From Papilionanthe hookeriana x Papilionanthe teres (taxonomy: Eukaryota; Streptophyta; Magnoliopsida; Asparagales; Orchidaceae): a stretch of 64,000 nucleotides of DNA. Shown here one piece after another: positions 12,058-22,303 of this stretch; position 1 is the first letter of the stretch; the number at the start of each line of letters is the position of its first letter. Location: contig CM040424.1 of the NCBI GenBank assembly GCA_022702705.1, positions 137,875,665 to 137,939,664 on the forward strand, read 5' to 3'. Position numbers and translations under genes: made by a program. Under the pieces are notes generated by a model. The model searched no databases and was not told the DNA's origin. It saw nothing but the letters and a program-made list of their open reading frames with translations.

Positions 12058-14447
12058 GAGAGGGTGGAGGGCCTCCCAGGGAGAGTTAGGGCTTGGGATC
12101 AGCTCGCTCTTGGCAAGAGAAGAACAGCTCCGATGGCCACGCGAGGATGGGGCGGCTCGGCGGTGAGAATTCCAAGTTGGGCTCACATGTGACCTCTCGG
12201 CCATGGTGTTTTCCGGCGACCCGGGCGGGCTGGCCGGCAGGCATGGGTCACCCTCGAGTCCAGGTGGGTCGGGACTAGAGGTTTGTGCGGTCAATTGGCC
12301 ATGGACATGTGTAAAGGGTTTGAATCGAAATGGAATGGGAAAGGGCTAGTTTTGGGTCTAAATGGGTCAACCCTTGGTTTTGGGTTAGGTTCACCCTCCA
12401 AGGTCAATTTGGGCTGAAGGGAAAGTCACTTGGATCAGCTTGATTAGTGGGGTCAAGTCGCGATCCAAGTACAATTAAGTTTAAGCATGGTTTAGTGGAG
12501 TCATGGAAGTGGTTAATCACTCTTAAGAGAATATGGAAAGGGCCTCCTCCTCTTGCCATCTTGGGTATGGTGAGGTGGAAAGTAGATTCCATGGCTCTCA
12601 TGGCTCCCATGTGGCTCATGCATGGCTTCATGGCTCACCTTTGGCTTGGGAAAAGTGAAGTCAATTTCATGGAAATGGATTTAAGGAAAATTTTGGTATT
12701 TAGGGGTGATTTGGCATGAGGCTTGATTTGTAATTATTTGATGATGAATTTAGGACTTAGGTAATGGCTTTAATTAAGTGGATGGCAAATGGAGATGTCA
12801 TGTGGGCTTTAGGGTGGATTTTGGGCTTTTTGAAATGGTTTTAGATGGGCTTTTAAGATGGTTTAGGAAAGTGGGCTTTTGAATTTTAAAATGGATTTTG
12901 GGATGAAATTTTGTAAAGAGATTGGGCCAAATAATTGTTGGGTTTAGCTCATGGATGTATCATGAGTGACTTGAAGCAAATTGGGGGTGATTTGGGTTTG
13001 AATTGGATTGAATTTGGGCTCTTTCGGTGAATGGGCCAATATAGGTCCAAGTGGGCCAAGTTGGACCAATGTTGGGCTAGGGTTGAAATTGATGTAAAAT
13101 TAATGTTGAGAAATGTTTATGGGAGTGTTTCAAAGAGGTTTTGACTTTGGTTGGGCTTTGATTTTGGGGTTTGGGCTCATTTGGGTTAGGTTTGGGTTTA
13201 GGTCAAAATTGGGCCTTAATGCTTTGGGTTGAATTTGAGTGGGGTATAGGTCCAAATTTTTGGGCAAATCACGTTAGGGTTTTTCTTGTGGGGATGCTAA
13301 GGAAGATTTAGAAAAGATTTGGGGTTAATTGGAGTTGAATTGGGTGAGTTTGGGTTAAGTTTGGGTCATGGGTCCAAATTGAGCTTTAATGCCAAAAGTG
13401 AAATTGGATTCAAATGTTAATCAAATTGGACTTGGATTTGGTCTAGATTGGTGTTGGGAATGTTGAATTAAAGTTTAGAATTGAATTGTACCAGAATTTG
13501 GGTCAATTGGATAGGTTTGGTTTGACATTGGGTTCACTTTGGGTTAAAATAGGTCAAATTAGGGGTTTTGACAAAAGTGGGGTAAATTGACAAAATTGGC
13601 CCATGGTGTAGTTGAAAAAAATGAAATTGGGAATATTTGGGATTTTCTGGAATTTTCTGGGAATTTTCTGAATTTTTTGGGTTTTTGGGTCAAGAGGGGT
13701 ATTTTGGGTATTTGGAGGGTATTTGGAGGTTTTCTTGGAATTTTTGATATTTTTGGGTATGTATGATCAATTTGAGTGATGTGGAAATATTTGGTATTGA
13801 TTTTGGGGAATTTTGGGTTATTTGGAAATTTTTGAGAAATTTGGGTAATTTTAAGGGTTTTGGGTAGAATTTAGCGGGTGTAGGGTCCGGGGGTCGAAAA
13901 TTAAAAATTTGGAAAATTGAAGATTGGGTAAATTTGAGTGGGATGAAATCATTTTGGTTGAGCCATGAAGCCATATCAAGCCCACATGAGCCATGAAGGG
14001 ACTCATTTGAGGCATCCACTTATGTTGTTCTCAGCCTCTTAGCCATGGGCTTAGGGGTTAAGGACCATCCATGTGAATCACCTACATGAGTCAGGAGGTC
14101 AAGTTAGGTATGGGTGTGGTTTTAGGAGGTGTGTGGAAGTGTAGTGCATAAGTGTAGTGTATGTGTAAGTCAGCCCCTTCACCAGACCAGGCCACCCAGG
14201 GCAGTCCTAAGGCCAAAGAGTCCTATAGGAACTCATCCTTTAAACTTCCACATTTGATTTCAACCCTCTAGGTGATTAGGGGTCTACGGTCGAGTTTGTG
14301 GAGTTTGCGGGGAGTTAAGAAGTGGTTTGAATTTCTAAAAGGTGGGTCCCGATTCTAGTCCTCTAAGATAGTCAAAGGAAAAGCCTAAGGCTAGATCCTA
14401 AGTACTAAAGGGAAGAAGAGAAGACCTCATCAAAAATGAGGTCAACA

Positions 14448-14461
14448 AATGGACCCCCAAT
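14448..14461 (-). other. Polypurine tract of element A
   Basis: In element sense the bases just before the 3' LTR read TATTGGGGGTCCATT, then TGTTGACC. A G-run directly upstream of the 3' LTR is the expected plus-strand primer and supports the minus orientation of A. Confidence 0.7.
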
Positions 14462-14812
14462 AGGTGTGGTGAGCTGACGGAGCACACCGTGCGTATTGGT
14501 GTTGACCGAAGCGATCGGCAAAACCAACACGGATGTCCAAGTGACAAACTTAGGATGAAGTAGAAGAGTTTACTGTGGGGAGTGTCAAGTATATCTCCGA
14601 AGCCGGAGATTCCTGAACTCTCGATGGGGAAAGGAAAAGGAGGTGAATTCCAAATCACATGATCTGGGGGAATTTTGATTTAGATTTCATTTTGTTTCAA
14701 TTTAAATTTGGATGTGTAATTTTAGATTTTGAGTCTTAATTTAGATTGAAGTTTGTCAAAATTAATTTGAAGGGATTTGATTTGAAATGAAAATTGGAAT
14801 TTTGAGGTTTTA

Positions 14813-15760
14813 GATGTAACATCTTCAACCCCAAAAGAAGATCGAATCGATTGGATTGGATCATTACAATGAGGAAAGATCTCGGAGTAATGCGAGTATT
14901 GGATGTAAAATCCTTAACCACTAAGAGTTTGATTTTGATGTATTTCATTCGTTGTAGGGAAAGAATCCTAAAGCGATGCGGTCTCGGATGAAAAATCCTT
15001 AACCCCAGGAATTTTATTTGATGTATTTCATTGCGATAGGGAAAGATTCCTAAAGCAATGCAGTCTTGGATGTAAAATCCTCGACCCAAAAGTTTGAATT
15101 TGATGTACTTCATTGCGATAGGGAAAGGATCCTATAGCAATGCAGTCTTGGATGTAAAATCCTCGACCCAAAAGTTTGAATTTGATGTACTTCATTGCTA
15201 TAGCGAAAGAATCCTAAAGCAATGCAGTCTCGGATGTAAAATCCTCAACCCAAAAGTTTGAATTTGATGTATTTCATTGCAATAGGGAAAGAATCCTAAA
15301 GCAATGCAGTCTCGGGTGTAAAATCCTCAACCCAAAAGTTTGAATTTGATGTATTTCATTGCGATAGGAAAGGATCCTAAAGCAATGCGATCTTGGATGT
15401 AAAATCCTCGACCCAAAAGTTTGAATTTGATGTACTTTATTGCGATAGGGAAAGGATCCTAAAGCAATGCAGTCTTGGATGTAAAATCCTCGACCCGAAA
15501 GTTTGAATTTGATGTACTTCATTGCGATAGGGAAAAGATCCTAAAGCAATGTAGTCTTGGATGTAAAATCCTCGACCCAAAAGTTTAAATTTGATGTACT
15601 TCATTGCGATAGGGAAAGGATCCTAAAGCAATGCAGTCTTGGATGTAAAATCCTTGACCCAAAAGTTTGAATTTGATGTATTTCACTGCGATAGGGAAAG
15701 GATCCTAAAGCAATGCAGTCTTGGATGTAAAATCCTCGACCCAAAAGTTTAAATTTGATT
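14813..15760 (-). repeat. 82-bp tandem repeat array in the 3' UTR of element A
   Basis: The word GGATGTAAAATCC (with variants) recurs at 14901, 14986, 15068, 15150, 15232, 15314, 15395, 15477, 15559, 15641 and 15723, so the period is 82 bp (once 85, once 81); a weaker copy lies at 14813. Each unit also carries GATGTA(C/T)TTCATTGCGATAG and CCTAAAGCAATGCAGTC. Central units are nearly identical and the outer left ones more diverged. Tandem arrays between pol and the 3' LTR are known for Tat/Ogre elements and can seed satellite DNA. Open frames across the array are incidental, since 82 is not a multiple of three. Confidence 0.95.
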
Positions 15761-15935
15761 GAGATTTGATTTGAGATCTGGAAGATCGAATTCGAAATTT
15801 GATTGAGATTTGAAATCTGGAAAGATTGAATTTGAGATTTGATTTAGATTTGATTTGAAATTTGTAAGATCAAATTTGAAATTTGATCGAGATTGGACTT
15901 GAAATTTGATTGAGAATTTGATTTAACATTTATGT
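15755..15935. repeat. Short degenerate GATTTGATTGAGATTTGA repeats
   Basis: Next to the 82-bp array lies about 180 bp built from variants of GAAATTTGATTGAGATTTGA and AATCTGGAAGATCGAA, with irregular spacing near 35-45 bp. The stretch from here to the end of the AlkB gene (15935-16391) shows nothing recognisable. Confidence 0.6.
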
Positions 15936-16391
15936 TGATTTCGTTTATCTTCTAATGATTCAAATTTTATTTTATCGTTTATTTAATGTTCATGTGAATT
16001 TGGTGTTCGTCATTTTTAAGATTTTTTTTTAGGAAAGTTTTCTTTTATTCTTTTTTTTCTTTTCTGTTCTTTGTTCGAAGTTCATTTAACTTTAATGGCG
16101 TTTCCCAGTCAATTTGCACAAAAGAGGTGAAGGCGAAAAATGTGACATGGTCACTTTCATTCCAATCATGTTGAAGATACATCATACAACTCGATGCGGA
16201 ATACATTTCATATAATCCATGTAGACTCAAAATGGACTATGTATGATCTTTGTTGATCCATCCAAAGAAGCATCCGTCGAAAATCCATGTCCGAATAGTG
16301 GGGTACATGGTCAATAACATCACCTTCCAAGCCATCCTTGGCAAGGATGCCGTATGGATGTACATTGGAGGTGTGATATTTTCCATGTAAC

Positions 16392-17861
16392 TCACGGCTC
16401 GTAAGGTCGGAGGCTCTCTAGCTCCGGTCCAGTCGGAAATGGTAAGGTGTCTTCCCGTCGTCCATCCTTCGAAAGTAGCGAGATCCGCTTCATCGATACT
16501 CCTGGTATGCAATGCTTAGCGATATACGCTCCGTTGCCCTTCGGTATCATGACGGAACCTACCGGTAATGGTATCTTCATTAGCTCGCGGAACTCACACG
16601 GGCCTGCTATCCGGAGGTCGGATCCGAACATGATGTTACACTCGTTCGGGAAAGAGGCTTGTGCGAAAGGTCGACAAAGTCGTGGTGATCTATGTGTGGG
16701 GGTATGCGGTCACCCCGCTTGTAGATGTTAATAATGCGGCTATTGGGTATGCAATCTGTCTGGCAGTACCCTCCATGTTATCAATCTCTTCACCATTCTC
16801 TTGATGACTAATGGCATCGGATCTACTTGCCCATGACGGAGTATCCCGGTGGGTTTCCCTTCCGTCCTCCGCAAAGTTGTAACGACATCCACATTGTATT
16901 GTGATTCTTCCCTTCCCCGGCATCCATCTCCGGGGTTCGAGTATGTGTTTTCCCTCGGGCGGCCTGCTCTCGCCCATCCTTTTCAAGTCCGGATTCAATC
17001 CACGATTTCTTGTTGTTTATACTCCGAGAATACGTACGTATGTAGCTCGAGGCCCTCTAGTATATTGATTCTTCTGCCTTTAATTCTCTCGAAGTATTCA
17101 AAGGTTTTCTTTTCAACATTCTGCATTCTCTCCAGCTCGTATTCCGGAATGATCTGCAGATGGCGAGGCCTAGTGACATATTGTGGGATATACGGTTCAA
17201 TCCCTTCACGTTCTCCTGCATACCTCGGCTCCTCGGGGATGATGTCCGTCGGGACATCCCCCGGGGTTGCTTCTGCAACAAGGTCATGCATTACTGGTGG
17301 TTCTATCTGGTAGCGTGGTAGCCTTCTTTCTTCTGATCTTCGTGAGATTTCCCCGGTCCTTTACGTTATCCCGGGAGCTGGCCTCCTTTCTTCGGGTTCT
17401 CGGTGAACCGGTGTCTTTGAAGTGTATGTGCGGCATTAGCAATTGTCTCGTCGCGCCGGGTCCGCGAGCTAGTTTGGTTAACATCTTACGGATACGGCGA
17501 TTCTTATTCTTCATTGCGTTGCTGTGAGAGTAGCTCTTCGAACTTCTTGAATGTCTGTGGGCGTGGCGCTGACAAGCCTGACCTCTGCTGTAGCGACTAC
17601 AAACTTCATTTTCTTGTCTTCTTCAGTGTTTGCTTTTCTTTTCTTCTTCTTTGGATTGGTGGCTTGGGCCACCCACTTTCATCATTGTATGCCGGGCGGT
17701 TCTTCTCGGTCAACGGGACCCGGTCACTTTCCTCGTCATCGTAGGCCTGCTGGTGCGAAATCCGAGTCAATCTCGATTATCGCTCCATCTTTCACCCTCT
17801 TTTCATCGAGTGCAAGGCTTACGCCATTCTTAAAGTTCAGGACCAACCGCCCGTTCGACAT
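16392..17861 (-). pseudogene. AlkB-like Fe(II)/2OG dioxygenase (ALKBH9/10 type) inside element A, frameshifted copy
   Basis: A gene-sized stretch lies between integrase and the tandem array, in pol orientation. From the ATG at 17861 there are 43 codons, then acidic and Lys-rich segments, then a domain: RINILEGLELHTYVF (near 17080-17030), PRRWMPGKGRITIQCGC (near 16935-16885), GILRHGQVDPMP (near 16840-16805), IPPHIDHHDF with the HxD iron ligands at 16696-16688, NECNIMFGSDLRIAGP, IPLPVGSVM, and AKHC with the distal His at 16514-16512 followed by KRIS (Arg at 16487). The C terminus PELESLRPYEP precedes a TGA. These motifs and their order are those of plant ALKBH9/ALKBH10 RNA N6-methyladenosine demethylases. 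At least six small indels shift the frame. No introns interrupt the domain, which suggests capture of a spliced mRNA. Homology is judged from remembered family motifs. Confidence 0.88.
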
Positions 17862-17895
17862 TTCCCTGCGAAAAGACAAGGAAAAGGATCAGGGG
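17862..17895 (-). promoter_or_regulatory. Candidate 3' splice site in front of the AlkB ATG
   Basis: On the minus strand a pyrimidine-rich run, CCTTTTCCTTGTCTTTTC, is followed by GCAG (AG at 17867-17866) and, 4 nt later, by the ATG. This is a textbook plant acceptor. It would let the gene, otherwise far downstream on the genomic RNA, be made from a spliced message. A very AT-rich stretch (17941-17975) lies just upstream. The donor has not been identified. Confidence 0.6.
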
Positions 17896-18162
17896 CATAC
17901 TAAGAACAAGAACATTAAGAAAATGTTTATTAAAGACACATTTTTTATATATATATATTTTTTTATATTTTCAAATTTAACGGGAATGAAGTAGGATAAG
18001 ATCGGGGAAGAGATTTTGATTTGGAAAAGAAAACAAGGAAAACTTAATTATCATGACTTTATTTATTTTAGCACATTTTATTATTTTTTGGGTTCGGACC
18101 CAATCATAAGTAATTACTTCACCCGTGTTTGTTGGGGATGAAGAATTCATTCCTTCGAAACA

Positions 18163-19415
18163 TCAGGTAGCGTAATACTTTTTCAAGTATCGTCCGTTGA
18201 TCGGAAGCATATGTCGTTCTCCCGGCAATTCACTAGCTGGTAGGAACCTCCCGAGTATACTTGCTTCAACCACAAACGGTCCTTCCCAAGTGGGTTCAAA
18301 TTTTCCTCCTATCTTGCGGTGTGCGAGGATAGGTCTCTTGAGAACGAGAACTAAGTCACCAACTTTGAAGGTTCTTGGGCGGACCGGTTTGTCATGGGCT
18401 TGAACCATCTTAGCTTGGTATAGTTCTAAATTACATTGCGGCTGCAAGTCTTTTCCCTTCAAGCTTTCTAATTCTTCTAGTCGTAATTTGGCGTTCTCTT
18501 CCGTCGTGATCTTGTTTGCAACTGCAATTCTGAGTGAAGGAAGCTGAACCTCTAAAGGTAACACTGCCTCGGACCCATACACCAGAGCGTAAGGTGTAGC
18601 TTGAGTAGGAGTTATGAAGGTTGTCCAGGTAGGCCCATAAGGCTTCTAACAACTTCTCGTGCCAATTTCTCTTATTATCATCCAAGGTTTTCTTTAAGAT
18701 TTGAACGAGAGTATTATTAAAAGCCTCAGTGAGGCCGTTTTCTCTTGGGTAGTAAATTGTTGAGTATCGCCAGTCGATTCCGTGTCTCACGACAAAATTG
18801 TTAATTTGCGTGCTTCGAATGCCGACCCGTTATACGAGATGATCTGCGCGGCACTCCGAAACGGTAGACAACTTGGTTCTTGAAAAACTGTAGCACGTGG
18901 TGTGCTTTCACTTCTCTAAGTGGAACTGCCTCTACCCACTTGGAAAAGTAATCTATTGCCGCAATAATGAAGCGATGTCCTTTTGAAGATGGTGGTTCTA
19001 TCGGACCCACTATATCTGTGCCCCAACATTCAAATGGCCACGACGCAATTGTCGGATGTAGCACATTTGGAGGTTGGTGTAGAACCACTCCGTGCACTTG
19101 GCATTGGTGACGGCTCTTAGCGATTTTCATGCGGTCGGTCATCATCGAGGGCCAGTAGTACCCTAGTCTTTTAATTTTCATTTTCATCTTCGGACCCGAT
19201 CGGTGAGCGCCACGGAGTCTCGAATGCACCTCCTTAAAAATTTCACGGGCCTCGGACCCGCTTAGGCACCTTAGCCACATTTGATCAAAAGACCTTCCGT
19301 ACGATGTGTTGTTTATTAATGCGTAGGACAGAGTTCTTTTCTTGATCCGATGGGCTAGCGACCTATCGTCCGGTAGCTTTCTGTTTGCGGGTAGTCCATC
19401 AATGGCTGTCGCCAT
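18163..19415 (-). pseudogene. Element A integrase, frameshifted
   Basis: The N-terminal zinc-binding region (HSRLRGAHRSGPKMK...) has a degraded CxxC, reading SRHQCQ. The catalytic core follows with GTDIVGP (first Asp) and AAIDYFSKWVEAVPL. The glutamate region ENGLTEAFNNTL is near 18740. The C-terminal domain (18582-18163) reads YGSEAVLPLEV...FKVGDLVLV...WEGPFVV and ends at a TAA. An extra T makes CCTGG from an expected CCGG near 18630 and shifts frame between core and C-terminus. Integrase inserts the cDNA copy into the genome. No chromodomain is seen after it, as expected for the Tat/Athila branch. Confidence 0.88.
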
Positions 19416-19532
19416 TCTTCCGTGTTTTCCATCACTTGCTGCAGTCGATTCTTTTTCTTTTTCGATTTGTGTATTGTGTCTATGTCGAGCTGTGATAGGA
19501 CACGACGTCCGTGAGCCGACACTTCTCTCGAT

Positions 19533-20139
19533 TCATCTTGCAAACAGAGCAAATTCTTTTGCGAGATGGGCTAAAGCATCTGCTAAAGCATTTTCTTTTA
19601 CGGGAATTTTGTAGATCGTCACATTTGGAATCATTCCAACAATTGTATGGCATACTTGGAAGTATTGTTCGAGTCTTGGCTTTAAAATTCTGTCTTGTCC
19701 GACGATCTGTTGAATGATTAATCGTGAATCCCCGTAGATGTTGATGTCTGTTATCCCCATTTGAATGGTTAATTCCGGTCCCAGGTATGAGGGCTTCGTA
19801 TTCGCTTCATTGTTTGTACATGGTTCCGTCGAGTGGTAGGAGTATCTTAACATCCCCCGCTCCGGTGTTATAAAGATTAGCCCGATTCTGCCTTCACCGG
19901 GCACAATCACTTGCGATTCTTCATCTTAGTGCGGCTGAAGATGCTCCGTCGAAATATAATTCCCAACGTCGATCATCAAGGTCTTCTAGATTCATTATTT
20001 GTTCATCCGGCGGATCGTCATTGAGAGGAGATTCGGCCGGCAAAGGGTGTGCTTCGCGAGGAAGTCCGCTAAGACTTGTCCCTTTACGGCACGAAGAGGC
20101 ACGAAAGTTATATCGAATTGTAATAATATCATTGACCAT
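19533..20139 (-). pseudogene. Element A second RNase H (archaeal-type, aRNH)
   Basis: The fragment opens with WELYFDGASS (near 19955), the first catalytic-Asp motif of type-1 RNase H. It continues with NEANTKPSYLGPELTIQMG, IYGDSRLIIQQIVGQ and ENALADALAHLAKEFA, which supply the remaining acidic positions. It sits between the first RNase H and integrase. A second archaeal-type RNase H at this position is known in Tat/Ogre elements and is the best classifier of element A. A frameshift separates 20139-19921 from 19910-19533. Confidence 0.85.
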
Positions 20140-20455
20140 CCGGCAAGTACGCAGAAAGTGTTGGACGAGTCATCAAGTATTGCAATGGATTAAATTTCGA
20201 GATCGGGTTGACCTTATGAGAAAGCATGTAGTGCTCGAGCTTTTGAGCGGCGAAGATCGAGGCCAAACAATGCTTTTCAATTGCGGGATACCTTACTTCC
20301 GTCGGAAGTAAACGACGGCTTAAGTAGTAAAGAGCATTTTCTTTACCCTCATCATTGACACAGGCCAACGGGGCTCCGAGAGAGTCGTCTAAAGCCGCGG
20401 TGCAAAGTATCGGCGGTCTACACGAGGCCAGGGCTGCTAAGACGGGAGGTGTCAT
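20129..20455 (-). pseudogene. Element A first (retroviral-type) RNase H remnant
   Basis: This RT-connected RNase H-like domain includes NALYYLSRRLLPTEVRYPAIEKHCLASIFAAQKLEHYML, split here by residues but in one frame. The region continues into PTLSAYLPDGQ before the aRNH. In the Tat/Ogre group this ancestral RNase H is partly degenerate and acts as a connection domain. It overlaps the aRNH reading frame through a small frameshift. Confidence 0.8.
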
Positions 20456-20499
20456 TAAATATTATTTAATGTCCTCGAAGGCCTTCTCGGCATTTCTCT

Positions 20500-21182
20500 T
20501 CCCAAATAAATTTGGCGTCCTTTTTAACTAGTGCCGAGAAAGGTGACACCTACTGACAAGTTTGAGATAAACCGTCGAAGATATGCCAACTTCCCTTGAA
20601 AAGATCGTAGTTGTTTTAAGGTTTTGGGAGGTGGCATTTCTAAGATAGCTTTAATCTTTTCCGGGTCGATTTCAATTCCATGATGTCGGACAAAGAATCC
20701 AAAGAATTTCCCGGAGGTGACACCGAAGGTGCATTTTAAGGGATTCATCTTAAGGTTAAATTGTCTTAATCGTTCGAAAACAATTCTCGAATCATACGAG
20801 TGGTTTTCCTTTACTTTGCTTTTGATGACCACATCGTCCACGTAGCATTCGACTTGATTATGGATGAGATCATCAAAAATTCTTGTCATTGCTCTTTGGT
20901 AGGTTGCTCCTGCGTTCTTCGGTCCGAATGGCATCACTTTGTGTAGCAAAATACTCCGATCGGCGTTCCGAATGTCGTAAGCTTTTCATCTTACGGAGCC
21001 ATTTTTATCCGGTTGTATCCCGAAGATCCATCCATGAATGAGAATATCTCATGTGTCGAAGCAATGTCGATCATCGGTTCCGGGATCGGTAGAGGGAATT
21101 CATCCTTTGGACATGCCTTGTTTAAATCTGCGAAGTCCACACAGTTCCGATCGACCATTCTTCTTTCTAGCTGGTACCACAT
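20500..21182 (-). pseudogene. Element A reverse transcriptase, two fragments
   Basis: The fingers region reads DFADLNKACPKDEFPLPIPE and FMDGSSGYNRIKMAP (21182-20991). After a frameshift, the palm carries VMPFGPKNAGATYQRAM and the catalytic YVDD (residues 36-39 of the 20949-20524 frame), then PLKCTFGVTSGKFFGF and QLRSFQGKLAYLRRFI. It copies the element RNA into DNA. The GYNRIKM and VECYVDDVVIK wording is that of the Tat/Ogre branch rather than of Athila or chromoviruses. Confidence 0.9.
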
Positions 21183-21269
21183 TGGCTAACCAAGTCGGGT
21201 ATTGTTCTTCACGGACAAATCCGGCGTCTATTAGCTTTTTAACTTCGGCTATGACTTGTTGTTCGATTT

Positions 21270-22303
21270 CTAGACGCATTCTTCGGGACCTTGTACGTGG
21301 AACGAAGTAGGATCCACTCCTAGCTTATGGACTGCAACCTCTGAAGCTAATCCTGGCATCTCGTCATAGTTCCAAGCAAAGCAGTCTTTAAATTCCATTA
21401 ATAATTTGATTATTTCTTCGGAGTCTTCTTTATTGAGTAAGGAGCTAACAAAGGTAGGTCTAGGCACTTCGCTAGTACCTAAGTTAACTTCCGTTAACTC
21501 ATCTATTGTAGATTTGATTTCTTCTTCGAATTCTGGTGGAGCGTCACCAATTTGTAAATCTTCGAGTTCGTCTGTAGTTTCCATGTAGTTTTCATTGGAC
21601 TCGCAAGTGACAACCAAGCAAAATTCAGTATCTTCAACTGACCCTACTGTGCCGAATCCGAGACCATGCTTTGAATTGGGTGGACGACCGGAATTATTCC
21701 ATAATTTTTCAAAATGTTGAGATTGACCTTTTGTCCATTGTCGAGGTAAGAAACCACGTTGAATTAAATTTTGAACACAGGGAGAGTACCACTCAAAAGG
21801 TAATTCCATTAATTCGATGAAGTGACATCTTCGAATTGTACATTATTTTCAGTTTTGGAGGAAGTAGCACCACGGTAGAATTTGATTGGCCTTGCACCGT
21901 TGTTACATACCTCTTTGACCACCATACCCTCGATCTTGTTAGAATGGATCGGGGTTAGGGTCATAGTATGTACGTAGTGGTTAATCTTTTCGTACATTGA
22001 TTTGTATTCTTCGTTCTTCTCATCTTCGAGAGAGATCTTGAATTGCGGCTTCTTCGACTTATTGTCGTCTGCTTCTTGTTTGATTTCTTTTTCTTCTTCG
22101 GAACTATCTTCCCGATCAACATTGATGGCCGGTTTCCTCTCGTCCAACTGTCCTAGCGTCTCTACCACGGCCTCGTCCCCGGCCTCGACCTCGGATGCGA
22201 GTTGTGGAGAAACCTTCACCATCTCGCCGGAAGGGAGTGGTGAGTGACTCGTTGGACTAGAACTTCGAGGTTCTTCGTTGTCACTGAACTTTCTTTGCTT
22301 CAT
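21270..22303 (-). pseudogene. Element A PR-RT linker
   Basis: Two overlapping frames, 22303-21809 and 21809-21270, make up the acidic linker. It contains LPFEWYSPCVQNLIQRGFLPRQW and, before RT, LLMEFKDCFAWNYDEMPGL, the conserved lead-in to reverse transcriptase in plant gypsy elements (each motif given in part). The function of the linker is unknown. The first segment is rich in Glu, Asp and Ser. Confidence 0.75.

Larger units (their letters stand above)
7006..14447 (-). repeat. 3' LTR of element A (about 7.44 kb)
   Basis: It is collinear over its whole length with 26708-34171. In element sense it starts TGTTGACC and ends CGCCGACA. It contains an AATTT-rich microsatellite (9080-9460), a CpG-rich block (11257-11405), a TATA-like box (12057-12049) and a G/T-rich plus strand around 12800-13900 with many TTGGG words. 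Relative to the other LTR it shows CpG-type transitions, e.g. CTCCAGATG here against CTCCGGATG. Open frames inside, such as 12447-12719, occur in both copies only because the LTR is duplicated. I see no gene in it. Confidence 0.93.

Noticed and set aside
12447..12719. 90-codon ORF conserved at 32168-32440
   Set aside because: It is repeated only because it lies in the duplicated LTR of A; no domain, no separate support.
14736..15522. Repeat-like proteins (MKYIKFKL..., 14736-15113 and 15274-15522, minus)
   Set aside because: They are translations of the 82-bp tandem array; the period is not a multiple of three, so no repeat protein is kept.
14813..15760. CRISPR-like regular spacing
   Set aside because: The units are contiguous tandem repeats without unique spacers, in plant DNA.
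16849..17313. 154-codon plus-strand ORF
   Set aside because: It lies antisense to the AlkB-like domain, which has clear motifs on the minus strand.
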